Shown here piece after piece: positions 14,680-23,837 of a stretch of DNA of 64,000 bases. This DNA is from Flammeovirgaceae bacterium UBA7330. Its GTDB lineage: Bacteria > Bacteroidota > Bacteroidia > Cytophagales > Cyclobacteriaceae. Under the pieces are notes generated by a model. The model did not search any database and was not told the origin of the DNA. It was given only the letters and a program-made list of their open reading frames with translations. The position numbers and the translations under genes were made by a program. The stretch is from NCBI GenBank assembly GCA_002471275.1, contig DKPQ01000014.1:124461-188460 (forward strand), written 5' to 3'. Numbering within the stretch: the first letter of the stretch is position 1; every line of letters begins with the position of its first letter.

Positions 14680-16125
14680 TTAGTAGATTTCAAAATTGGA
14701 GATGGCTGGTGGACCCAGGGCGTCCAGAATCGTCAATTTGATACGATTGCTGTTGTTTGGTTCTATCTCAAGTATCCTTTTGTATCCAATGGTAGTGCCC
14801 TCATAAGCCAGTTGCCATTGACCATTTTTCTCCACATGCACTTCAAACTTTGAAACCCGCTGACCGAACCTGATCGGCTCCTGGATGACGATTCGCTCAA
14901 AGTCTACGGCTTCATCCAGTTCAACGATGAGTGATGCCTCTATCACATCGTCATCTGCAGCCCAATACGAATCCGGGTCATCGTCCAGGATGTTGTTCGC
15001 ATCAAACTTTTCATGCTTTAGTCGGGTATTCGATGCCCTCACCTTTCCTATGGCCAGATTCATGGCAAACAGGCGATCTACCAGCGTCTTGAAATCTTTC
15101 AATGAAGCCACATCGTTTTCGTGGATCAAACCGCGCCGGTCAGGAGGTAAGTTCAAAAGCAGCACCCCATTTCTACCGACTGACTTATGGTAGATTTCCA
15201 GGAGTTTTTCAGGTGACTTGACCAGGCTATCCTCTTTCGGGTGATAAAACCATCCCGGACGGATAGACACATCACATTGACCTAAAACCCAGTTGTTTCC
15301 ATTCGGGTCTCCAGTGTTCAGATAGGATGTTTTAGCAGCTCCTATCGTTACTGAATCCGTGTGAATGGTTGACCAGAATGTTTCTCCAGCAAATCCGTGC
15401 TCATTACCCACCCAACGGATATCGGGACCAGCGTCAGAAAATATCGAGATATTCGGCTGAAGCTCTTTCACCAGCTTGACCGTAGTCGGCCAATCATAGT
15501 AGGTTTTTCTATCTATTTTCCTCACCTCATTGGCACCACCGTAGTAACCATCACCACCATTGGCACCGTCAAACCAAATCTCACTGATTTCACCGTATTC
15601 GGTGAGCAGCTCTCTCAGCTGATTCCTGTAATAAGTAATGTATTCCGGTGTACCATAGTCTTTGTGATTTCGATCCCAGGGAGAAAGGTACAAACCTACT
15701 TTGAGTCCATGCTTACGGCAGGCATCTACAAACTCACGAACGATATCTCCCTTGCCCTCTTTATATGGGCTGTTTTTCACGCTGTGCTCAGTGTACTTAC
15801 TGGGCCACAGACAAAATCCATCGTGGTGTTTGGCTGTCAGGATCAGCTCTTTCATCCCTCCTGCTTTAGCTGCCAGTACCCATTGCTCGGCATCCAGATC
15901 AGATGGATTGAAAATTGAAGGTTTTTCATCCCCGTAGCCCCATTCCTTGTCGGTGAAAGTATTGACCGTAAAATGGATAAATCCCACTACCTCCATTTTC
16001 TGATACGTGAGCTGGTGTGGTGCGGGTGTCACCGAAAGGGGCGGAATGTCATCAACCGCAGTCTGATTGGTTCCACAACTAAATAGAAAAGAAAGAAATA
16101 AAATACCTAATAGCCTCATTGTCAT
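14680..16125 (-). CDS. alpha-L-fucosidase, GH29 family, lipoprotein
   Basis: 481 residues from the ATG at 16125 (16119 is equally possible). A lipobox FLFSC follows. GH29 core: FIHFTVNTFTDKEWGYG, LTAKHHDGFCLWPS, the nucleophile Asp in EIWFDGANGG (residue 186 of this start) and LLLNLPPDRRG. The last 130 residues form a discoidin/F5-8C-like carbohydrate-binding domain (DDPDSYWAADDD, ISNFEIY end). It releases alpha-linked L-fucose, retaining mechanism. The sulfatase gene lies 34 bases upstream on the same strand, suggesting sulfated fucan use. A longer frame from 16209 would overlap that gene and lacks a signal. Confidence 0.85.
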   Translation of the reverse strand: MTMRLLGILFLSFLFSCGTNQTAVDDIPPLSVTPAPHQLTYQKMEVVGFIHFTVNTFTDKEWGYGDEKPSIFNPSDLDAEQWVLAAKAGGMKELILTAKHHDGFCLWPSKYTEHSVKNSPYKEGKGDIVREFVDACRKHGLKVGLYLSPWDRNHKDYGTPEYITYYRNQLRELLTEYGEISEIWFDGANGGDGYYGGANEVRKIDRKTYYDWPTTVKLVKELQPNISIFSDAGPDIRWVGNEHGFAGETFWSTIHTDSVTIGAAKTSYLNTGDPNGNNWVLGQCDVSIRPGWFYHPKEDSLVKSPEKLLEIYHKSVGRNGVLLLNLPPDRRGLIHENDVASLKDFKTLVDRLFAMNLAIGKVRASNTRLKHEKFDANNILDDDPDSYWAADDDVIEASLIVELDEAVDFERIVIQEPIRFGQRVSKFEVHVEKNGQWQLAYEGTTIGYKRILEIEPNNSNRIKLTILDALGPPAISNFEIY

Positions 16126-16159
16126 ATCCGATTGGTTGAATAATAACTGCAAGATCGGA

Positions 16160-17500
16160 CTATTCGGCTCTTTCCCGATCTCCTTCCTTAAATTTTTCAA
16201 GCAATTCACTCAGATATTTGACTTTCTCAGGGTTTTTCTCGCTCAGATCGCGGTCTTCTCTGAAATCTTCCCTGAGATTATAAAGCTCCTTACTTCCTGT
16301 TTTTCTATCCACAACCAGCTTCCACTCTCCATCACGTACTGCATATGAGCTGGCAATTTTCCAGTAGAGTGGGTGATTGGAATCTCTGTCACCCTGCACG
16401 ATGTCCCAAATGTTCTGACCATCAAGCTTCAGGTTTTTGAGATCCTTTTCAGACCCGGTCAGGCGGCATAAGGTAGGCAGCCAATCAGACATATGGATGG
16501 GAACGTTGACCGTCCCCGGGGTTAGCTTCCCTGGCCAGTTGGCCAAAGCCGGAACCCGAATACCCCCTTCATAGACTTCCCCTTTCCAGCCTCTAAGTGG
16601 GTAGTTATTTCCAAGTACGAGATGAGGTTTGTCTGCATATGCTCCCCGATATTGGGTGCTGTTTTGCCAGCTATGCTGACCACCATTGTCGCTCAACACC
16701 AGGATCAGGGTATTGTCCCGCTTTCCGGTCCTTTCCAGTGCCTCGATGACCTGACCAATGCCATCATCCATGTGCGTGACACTGGCTGCAAAAAGCTTGC
16801 GAGTCGGGTCAATAGAAAGGTCGTCATACTTTGATGTCCATTCTTCGGGTTCATTGAGCGGTGAATGAGGCACCTGATGGGCGAGGTATAATAGGAAGGG
16901 TTCTTTTCTGTCTTCTTCAATGATGCGTATGGCTTCTGCTGTCAGTAAATCTGTCACATGACCTTCCTCCTCAAACAGCTGATCGTTGCGGTGCCACGAA
17001 TTTCGACCGGTCTTGTATTCATGGGTGTAAGGCTCAATCTGTCCGTCAAAATAGCCATAGGTGGACTGGAATCCATACTTTTTAGGCGTATACGGTGGGG
17101 ATCCCATGTGCCATTTACCTACCAGGGCCGTGAAATATCCATTTTTGGAAAGAATGGAAGGCAGCGTAGCATCTCCCAGGTCAATGACTTCGCCATAAGC
17201 GGGCGCCAAAATGCCATATCTACTGGGATATTTACCAGTGATCAGGCTTACACGGGTTGGCGTACAGGTCGGCATTACATAATGCTGCTCCAGCTTCACC
17301 CCGGTCTTAGCCAGCTTGTCAATATTTGGCGTTTTGATCTCCGAGCCATGATAACCGACATCAGACCAGCCCAGATCATCGGGAATAATGATCAGAATGT
17401 TTGGTTTTTTATTCGGAGCACGCTGTCCAAAGACGATAGAACAAAGTGAAAAGAACAACAGTGATATCAATAAACGCATTGAAGTTGTGACAGGGTTCAT
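16160..17500 (-). CDS. S1-family sulfatase (arylsulfatase-like)
   Basis: 446 residues with a signal peptide (MRLLISLLFFSLCSIVFGQ; the ATG at 17479 is an alternative start). The formylglycine signature is C79-T-P-T-R83, the site matured to the catalytic aldehyde. Metal and substrate motifs: PNILIIIPDDLGWSD, LVGKWHMG, and LILVLSDNGGQ. Family S1 sulfatases remove sulfate esters from polysaccharides; an anSME or FGE maturase elsewhere is needed. With the GH29 fucosidase downstream, desulfation of fucose-containing glycans is a reasonable inference. Confidence 0.88.
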   Translation of the reverse strand: MNPVTTSMRLLISLLFFSLCSIVFGQRAPNKKPNILIIIPDDLGWSDVGYHGSEIKTPNIDKLAKTGVKLEQHYVMPTCTPTRVSLITGKYPSRYGILAPAYGEVIDLGDATLPSILSKNGYFTALVGKWHMGSPPYTPKKYGFQSTYGYFDGQIEPYTHEYKTGRNSWHRNDQLFEEEGHVTDLLTAEAIRIIEEDRKEPFLLYLAHQVPHSPLNEPEEWTSKYDDLSIDPTRKLFAASVTHMDDGIGQVIEALERTGKRDNTLILVLSDNGGQHSWQNSTQYRGAYADKPHLVLGNNYPLRGWKGEVYEGGIRVPALANWPGKLTPGTVNVPIHMSDWLPTLCRLTGSEKDLKNLKLDGQNIWDIVQGDRDSNHPLYWKIASSYAVRDGEWKLVVDRKTGSKELYNLREDFREDRDLSEKNPEKVKYLSELLEKFKEGDRERAE

Positions 17501-17638
17501 CTTAAAAGGAGGTTAATGCTAAAAACGCTCAACTTAATTTAATTCAAGGTTTTATCCTAAAAACCCTCATGATTAATAGGGTGAGCAAACATATAGTAGG
17601 GGTAAAATCCAAAAGATTAATTACCGGTGTGAATTTAT

Positions 17639-17646
17639 TAGCTTTG
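17639..17646 (+). promoter_or_regulatory. possible Bacteroidota -7 box for glgP
   Basis: TAGCTTTG fits TAnnTTTG and lies 21 bases before the glgP ATG. The -33 TTTG element is not obvious. Confidence 0.3.
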
Positions 17647-17666
17647 ATAGAGGTAAATATCGAGTC

Positions 17667-20195
17667 ATGGAACCACGCAACAAGCCCACCATCAAGATTG
17701 AAGATGACCGCACCGGAACTGATATAGAGACCTTCAAACGGGCATTTCTTGATAACCTGTTTTACGTTCAGGGTAAAAGTGTTCACACCGCTACAAAAAA
17801 CGATCTTTACTTCGCTCTTTCGTATACCATCAGGGATCGGATCCTGCACCGATGGCTGAGCACCCAAAACCACTACTGGGAGCAAAATGTCAGGGTGATT
17901 GGCTATCTCTCTGCCGAATATCTCGTTGGGCCTCATCTGAATAACAATCTCATTAACACGGGATTTTATGACAATGTCAATCAGGCCATGCAGGATCTTG
18001 GTGTAGACCTAAACACGCTCGTGGAACAGGAAGAAGAACCTGGTTTAGGTAATGGCGGATTGGGTCGGCTGGCTGCTTGTTTTTTAGACTCTATGGCCAC
18101 ACTCGACATTCCTGCCATTGGCTATGGCATCAGGTATGAATTTGGGATCTTCGATCAGGAGATCCAGGATGGCTGGCAGCTGGAAATTACGGACAAATGG
18201 CTACGCTATGGAAATCCCTGGGAGATCTGCAAGGCTGAAAATTCAATGGATGTGTTTTTTGGAGGCCACACCAAGAAAGAAAACAACAGTAAGGGTGAGC
18301 TGAAAGTCCGCTGGGAACCGGACGAAATTGTGAGAGGAATTCCTTATGATACGCCTATTCTGGGATTTAAAACCAATACCGCTGCTACCCTGCGGCTCTG
18401 GAAATCGGATTCGGAGATGTCTTTCGATTTGAGCTCCTTCAATCGGGGTGATTACTACGGAGCGGTGGATAAAAAAATCAATTCTGAAAATATTTCAAAA
18501 GTACTTTATCCCAGTGATGACGAAAGAGTGGGTAAAGAGCTCCGGCTCAAACAGCAGTACTTCTTTGTCTCTTGTTCATTGCAGGACGCCATAAGAATTC
18601 ATATCAAAAGAGGAAACTCCATCGAGACTTTCCATGAGAAATTCACCCTGCAGCTAAACGATACACACCCTGCTGTGGGGATACCGGAATTGATGCGGCT
18701 GCTGCTGGATATTCATGAATTGAGTTGGGAGAATGCGTGGGAAATCACTACCAGTTCTTTCGGATATACCAATCACACACTGCTTCCTGAAGCACTCGAA
18801 AAATGGCCCATTGACTTATTCCAACAGCTTCTTCCACGTTTGATGGAAATCATCTTCGAGATCAACCACAGATTTATGGAAGAGGTAAAGGATAAAGTGG
18901 ATAAGGATACACTTGCCCGGCTATCTATCATAGAAGAATCAAATGGAAAATTTGTCAGAATGGCCAACCTCGCTTCATATAGTAGTCACTCCATCAACGG
19001 TGTAGCAGAGTTACATACCAAACTACTCAAAAAAAGTGTGCTTAAAGATTTCCATGACCTTTGGCCTACGAAATTCAATAACAAGACCAATGGAGTCACG
19101 CCCCGTCGATGGATGCTCCTCATCAACCCAAGACTCAGCAACCTCATTGATGATACCATAGGCAATGGCTGGCAAACCAACCTGATGGAATTAAAAAATC
19201 TGGAAGCATATGCGGAGGATCCAAATTTTTTAATCGCCTGGCAAAAATGTAAATCGGATGCCAAGCAAAGGTTAAGCGATTATGTAAAAGAGGATCTGGG
19301 CATTGAGTTAAACCCGGAGTCACTATTCGATGTGCAGGCTAAAAGGATCCATGAATACAAAAGACAGCATCTGAAAGTGCTGCATATCGTCCATTTATAT
19401 AACCAGATAAAAGACAATCCATCTGTCGACATCGTGCCCCGCACGTTTATTTTTAGCGGTAAAGCTGCACCTTCTTACCACATGGCCAAATTGATCATTA
19501 AGCTAATCAACAATGTAGCAGATGTGGTCAATCACGATCCGGATGTAAATGACCGGCTAAAAGTGGTGTTTCTGCCAGACTTTAATGTCACCAATGCACA
19601 AAGGATCTACCCGGCGGCTGACCTGAGTGAGCAGATCTCGACAGCAGGAAAAGAAGCTTCGGGTACAGGGAACATGAAGTTTACCATGAATGGTGCACTG
19701 ACCATCGGAACACTTGACGGAGCGAATGTGGAGATCATGCAGGAAGTAGGCAAAGAGAATTTCTTTCTATTCGGCCATACAGTGGAAGAGAACCAGGAAA
19801 TCTGGGCAAAAGGCTATCGACCAACAGATGTTTACCAATCTGATCCTGATTTGAAAAAGTGCCTGGACATGATCTCACTTGGGCACTTCTCCAAAGGTCA
19901 GAAAGGACTTTTTTGGCCCCTGGTAGATCATTTATTAAACCATGACAATTACCTGGTGCTAGCTGATTTCCGATCCTACATTGAACAACAGAAGCTGGTC
20001 TCGGACGCGTTCCTGAATTTTGAGCACTGGAGCTCCATGTCGGTCATCAATACGGCTAATACCGGCAAATTCTCCAGCGATAGAACCATCAAACAATACT
20101 GTGATGAAATATGGCATATCGATCCGGTACCGATCGAAATTCCTCCATACAATCCGGTTCAGGCCACCAACCTAAAGATTGATGTAAAGCACTAA
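17667..20195 (+). CDS. glgP: glycogen/starch phosphorylase
   Basis: 842 residues, the usual GT35 length. Landmarks: YLSAEYLVGP, EEEPGLGNGGLGRLAACFLDSMA, GIRYEFGIF, FTLQLNDTHPAVGIPELMR, NGVTPRRW, RIHEYKRQHLKVL, and the pyridoxal-phosphate lysine K671 in GTGNMKF, then GTLDGANVEI. It cleaves alpha-1,4 glucan with phosphate to give glucose-1-phosphate in the cytoplasm. It is divergent from the sulfatase gene and converges on the BNR-GH105 gene. No other glycogen genes are nearby. Confidence 0.95.
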   Translation: MEPRNKPTIKIEDDRTGTDIETFKRAFLDNLFYVQGKSVHTATKNDLYFALSYTIRDRILHRWLSTQNHYWEQNVRVIGYLSAEYLVGPHLNNNLINTGFYDNVNQAMQDLGVDLNTLVEQEEEPGLGNGGLGRLAACFLDSMATLDIPAIGYGIRYEFGIFDQEIQDGWQLEITDKWLRYGNPWEICKAENSMDVFFGGHTKKENNSKGELKVRWEPDEIVRGIPYDTPILGFKTNTAATLRLWKSDSEMSFDLSSFNRGDYYGAVDKKINSENISKVLYPSDDERVGKELRLKQQYFFVSCSLQDAIRIHIKRGNSIETFHEKFTLQLNDTHPAVGIPELMRLLLDIHELSWENAWEITTSSFGYTNHTLLPEALEKWPIDLFQQLLPRLMEIIFEINHRFMEEVKDKVDKDTLARLSIIEESNGKFVRMANLASYSSHSINGVAELHTKLLKKSVLKDFHDLWPTKFNNKTNGVTPRRWMLLINPRLSNLIDDTIGNGWQTNLMELKNLEAYAEDPNFLIAWQKCKSDAKQRLSDYVKEDLGIELNPESLFDVQAKRIHEYKRQHLKVLHIVHLYNQIKDNPSVDIVPRTFIFSGKAAPSYHMAKLIIKLINNVADVVNHDPDVNDRLKVVFLPDFNVTNAQRIYPAADLSEQISTAGKEASGTGNMKFTMNGALTIGTLDGANVEIMQEVGKENFFLFGHTVEENQEIWAKGYRPTDVYQSDPDLKKCLDMISLGHFSKGQKGLFWPLVDHLLNHDNYLVLADFRSYIEQQKLVSDAFLNFEHWSSMSVINTANTGKFSSDRTIKQYCDEIWHIDPVPIEIPPYNPVQATNLKIDVKH

Positions 20196-20214
20196 ACCAC
20201 CTATTTCAGTTATC

Positions 20215-22650
20215 CTATTTCTGGCTTTCGGCCAGTTTGTACATTTCCTTTCCAGCCAGGAGATAAGCACCCGTCGCATATACATGAGACTCGTCGGCCT
20301 TGAAAGGATACGGGTCTCCAGCCACTTGTTGCACATATCCCAGTCTGCCTTCCTCATTCACATTGCTGCAAAGCGCTTTCCAGGCTTTCTCCACCTGTGG
20401 TCGATGCTTTTGATCGATCATGTTGTTATTCAGTCCCCAGGCCAAAGCAAAGGTGAAGAATGAACTTCCGCTGGACTCGCCCATGTCCAGGTATTCAGGG
20501 TCATGTAGGCTCACCCTCCATAAACCATCAGCTCCCTGGATCCTGAGTAACTTATGAGCCATCTCCCGATACTGTTGTTCAAACTTTTCTCTGCCGGAAT
20601 AATCTGTCGGAAGATCCTCCAGCATCCTCGCCAACCCAGCTATTACCCAGCCATTTCCACGGGCCCAGAAGATCTTCTTGCCATTGTCAGAAAGCCTGTC
20701 GAAGTAACGGTCGTCACGATAATAAAGTGAGTCTTCATCGGAATACAAATAATCTGATGTTCTCCACCATTGCTCATCCATGTACGCTAAATATTTCGTT
20801 TCTCCGGTGAGCTTCCACATTTCCACAAAGGAAGGCGGTGCCATAAAAAGCGCATCACACCAGGTCCACCATTCCAGCTTATAGGGATTATCCTTGAATC
20901 TTACATCGGTGTGTTTAGTTCCTCTGGCAATATGGATATCGAGCGCCCACTGTGATTTCTCAATCATCTCCGGATCATCCATTATTCCGGAAAGCCACGC
21001 CCAGTTGTCAATGATCGTCAGACGGTCTGCATGGAGAAAGTCATCCAGTGGCTTCCAATCAGCTGCCTGACCGATATTGATCAATTCATTGCGGTACCTG
21101 TCTTCACCAGTCACTTCATACAAAGCCCTGATCCCTGTATACAATGCTCCGTAATGCCAATCGATAGGGTCGTATTTATATCTTGGATTAGAAAGGTGCC
21201 AGTCTGCTGTCCGTTGCATCATATCTACGACACCTTCTTTGGATAAGGGATCCGTAACCTCATTCAGTGGTATGCTTGTTTGAATGGCTGTTTGATACCT
21301 GTCTTTGAATTCCAATCCCCAGTCTTTCATCCTGTTGCCATAGGTGAAATGATGGTATTTGGTGTTTTGCATCCACAGTAATTGAAGCTTGTTTCCTTCA
21401 CTGGCATTTCTCACTGCAAAAGGACGGATATTGTCTTTGGAAGAACCACGGGTAATGGGAGTGACAGTCCAGGATTTTCCTCCGTTTTTAGAGTCCCACT
21501 GCTCTATCTCAAAAATACTATCTCGTTTTACTGACAAATAAAGCGTTCCGGGATTTTCATGATCTATACTCATCCCTCCGGAATAGTTAGGCTCTGGTTC
21601 CTCTACCCCTTCAATGGTTTGCGGAAACCAGCTGCCGGAATTGATCAGGTCATAGTTGAGCCATTGCTTCCCGTCCCATCGGGCATAGCAATAGATGTGG
21701 TTCTGCTCATCAGGATATTTGGTGTAGGCGATTACAGGCTTGCCATCGCTCTCACCGATTTCCCAGTTCCAGGCACGTGCCTTTCCTTTGGCAGCATCAT
21801 ACACCAGGTCTGCTTCCTCAGGCAAAACCGGCTCACCACCCAGGTCCTTGATCTTTGTTCCATCAGCTTTGTAGAATGCACCAGCCTGGTAGTACATATA
21901 GTAAATATTGTTGGCATCCTCTTTTCGGGGATGACCGTCCGTTACGGTAAAGTGGATCTTGTCCACCCCATCTGAATAAACTTTGGTATACGGCCTTCTG
22001 AATGAATATTTACGCTCAGGCATAAAGAAGATCTTCCCCGTAGCCCAGGTTTTACCATTGTCAGTTGATGTAGAATAGCTGGGCTTTCCGTCTACACCTC
22101 TCCAGAAAAGAAAGATCTTTCCATTTTCAGCAGAAAGCTTGATCGGGTTGGTGTAGGTATGGTTCATACTCCCCATGTCGCTCAGCTTTTCATCGTTGAG
22201 GTAAAGCTCCTGTACCGGTTCCCAGCTTTCGATGCTCTCTGGTTTGGTGGCCCTAACGATGTAAAGTGGCTTCACTCCCAGCATGTGATTATTGAAGAAA
22301 ACAATGAGCTTTCCCTCTTCATCAAACAGCACAGACGGGTTGTTGTGATCGTCTATCTCCAGATTGTCATAGAGCACCCTGGAATCAATTTCACCCGTGG
22401 TATGATCGTAGTAACTTATTTGAATGTCTCCGTAGTTATCAACCCAGCCCACATAGGTTCGCTTATGCTTGCCTTCGTAATAGACTGCTCTTGGATCTGA
22501 AAACCAGCACCAGGCACCATTGAAAGTCATCGATTGGTAAGCCTCACTTGATAGGGCTTGCTGTTTTTTCAATTTCGATTTGACAAAATCCTGGGCAAAG
22601 CCTGCATGGCAAAGTAGCCATGTCATAAGGGTGAATTGAAGAAATTTCAT
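20215..22650 (-). CDS. BNR-propeller / GH105 fusion, secreted glycan-degrading enzyme
   Basis: 811 residues with signal peptide (ends HAGFAQ). Residues about 30-450 are a BNR_4-type beta-propeller: AWCWFSDPRAVYYEG, DDHNNPSVLF, STDNGKTWATGK, the fold of several ulvan/rhamnogalacturonan enzymes. Residues about 465-805 are a GH105 six-hairpin barrel: WHYGALYTGIRALYEVTG, WCDALFMAPP (catalytic Asp), FWARGNGW and DGLWRVSLHDPEY. GH105 removes unsaturated uronic acid made by a lyase. The fusion suggests a bifunctional enzyme acting on rhamnose/uronate polymers such as ulvan or rhamnogalacturonan; linkage is not visible from sequence. Confidence 0.82.
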   Translation of the reverse strand: MKFLQFTLMTWLLCHAGFAQDFVKSKLKKQQALSSEAYQSMTFNGAWCWFSDPRAVYYEGKHKRTYVGWVDNYGDIQISYYDHTTGEIDSRVLYDNLEIDDHNNPSVLFDEEGKLIVFFNNHMLGVKPLYIVRATKPESIESWEPVQELYLNDEKLSDMGSMNHTYTNPIKLSAENGKIFLFWRGVDGKPSYSTSTDNGKTWATGKIFFMPERKYSFRRPYTKVYSDGVDKIHFTVTDGHPRKEDANNIYYMYYQAGAFYKADGTKIKDLGGEPVLPEEADLVYDAAKGKARAWNWEIGESDGKPVIAYTKYPDEQNHIYCYARWDGKQWLNYDLINSGSWFPQTIEGVEEPEPNYSGGMSIDHENPGTLYLSVKRDSIFEIEQWDSKNGGKSWTVTPITRGSSKDNIRPFAVRNASEGNKLQLLWMQNTKYHHFTYGNRMKDWGLEFKDRYQTAIQTSIPLNEVTDPLSKEGVVDMMQRTADWHLSNPRYKYDPIDWHYGALYTGIRALYEVTGEDRYRNELINIGQAADWKPLDDFLHADRLTIIDNWAWLSGIMDDPEMIEKSQWALDIHIARGTKHTDVRFKDNPYKLEWWTWCDALFMAPPSFVEMWKLTGETKYLAYMDEQWWRTSDYLYSDEDSLYYRDDRYFDRLSDNGKKIFWARGNGWVIAGLARMLEDLPTDYSGREKFEQQYREMAHKLLRIQGADGLWRVSLHDPEYLDMGESSGSSFFTFALAWGLNNNMIDQKHRPQVEKAWKALCSNVNEEGRLGYVQQVAGDPYPFKADESHVYATGAYLLAGKEMYKLAESQK

Positions 22651-22743
22651 TGCGTTATATGTTGCTTATTAATACTAATTCTACAGCGTGTCCTCAAACC
22701 TAAATCCTTTTTATGTATTTTTTACACACTATATACAAAATCA

Positions 22744-23775
22744 CTACTGGATGCCTATGCTTTGACCATACCACTTCGCAATTATTTGTTCTGCTTTCTT
22801 ATTTTGGGGTGTCCAGTCCGTAGTATACCGCTCAGGAGAGCGCTGGAAAAAATACCACTTCCAGAAAAAGCCTCCTGCATACCAGTGCTTACTCATAAAA
22901 GACTGAAAAGTGGCATCATAGGCTAATGCCTGGAGTTCCTCATTCACGGGTATTTGCTTTCTGTCGAGCTCCCAATGCCTGCCTGCTGCTCCATCCATAC
23001 TTTGAAATCCATACTCCGTAAATAAGACAGGTTTGTTCCATTGCTCTGAAAATGCTTCCAGCTCATTTACAATGGGCTCCCATCCTTTGATCAACTCCTG
23101 AGTTGTCGGATTCTCTTTGTCAACCAATGGGAAATAAGCGTCTACCCCTAAATAATCTACGGCATCCCACCAGGTGATATGCATGAAGTTGTCCCAGTTG
23201 GAGGCATAGGTAATGTTGCCTTGATAGACCTTGCGGACCTCGCCAATCAGCTTTCGCCAATAGTCAGGACGTTCTCTGGCAGGTATTCTATATTCAGTAC
23301 CAATACTGAAAAGCTCCACATCCAATGAATCGGCCAGAGAGGCAAAATGCAGGATGTAGTTCGAAAAATCTTCTTCCCATTTCTTCCAGTCATGCTCATT
23401 ATTTAGGGTGAAATCACCCGTCCAGCCTTCTCCCCGCACCCATACGTGAGGTTTCAACATGATCTTCATTCCACATTCCCGGGCCAGGGAGATCAATTCC
23501 ATTGTTCCTTCTGTACGCTCTCCCCACCACTGCCGCTCATGATTGAATGAAATCTCAGGTTCCCCGGACTGGGCAAATGCGTAGGGGATAATGGCCACCC
23601 AACCCACGTTTAGTTGCTTAAGTTCAGCCATTTGTTCTCTGGTGATTTCGCGGGGCGGATTCACAAGGCTGGCTCCATTCATTTTTGGAGTATGGGGCTT
23701 GCTCTCTTCAGCGGGAGAAAATACCAACCAGAGTGCTATGCCTGCAACGGGAACGATCAGGGTGAGAAGCCGCAT
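22744..23775 (-). CDS. glycoside hydrolase, GH113-like TIM barrel
   Basis: 343 residues with an N-terminal hydrophobic anchor (LTLIVPVAGIALWLVF). The barrel carries NGASLVNPP, LNVGWVAIIPYAFAQ, LARECGMKIMLKPHVWV, a catalytic acid in FSIGTEY and a nucleophile-like Glu in VLFTEYGF. These fit the GH113 beta-mannanase-like group; related uncharacterised TIM-barrel families cannot be excluded. Acts outside the cytoplasmic membrane. It sits between the GH105 fusion and an M28 peptidase, all on the minus strand. Confidence 0.65.
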   Translation of the reverse strand: MRLLTLIVPVAGIALWLVFSPAEESKPHTPKMNGASLVNPPREITREQMAELKQLNVGWVAIIPYAFAQSGEPEISFNHERQWWGERTEGTMELISLARECGMKIMLKPHVWVRGEGWTGDFTLNNEHDWKKWEEDFSNYILHFASLADSLDVELFSIGTEYRIPARERPDYWRKLIGEVRKVYQGNITYASNWDNFMHITWWDAVDYLGVDAYFPLVDKENPTTQELIKGWEPIVNELEAFSEQWNKPVLFTEYGFQSMDGAAGRHWELDRKQIPVNEELQALAYDATFQSFMSKHWYAGGFFWKWYFFQRSPERYTTDWTPQNKKAEQIIAKWYGQSIGIQ

Positions 23776-23837
23776 GATCTAAAGTTAAGAATATTTGTGA
23801 TGGCAGACTATATCCAGGCTTACCTGATACTTACTCT

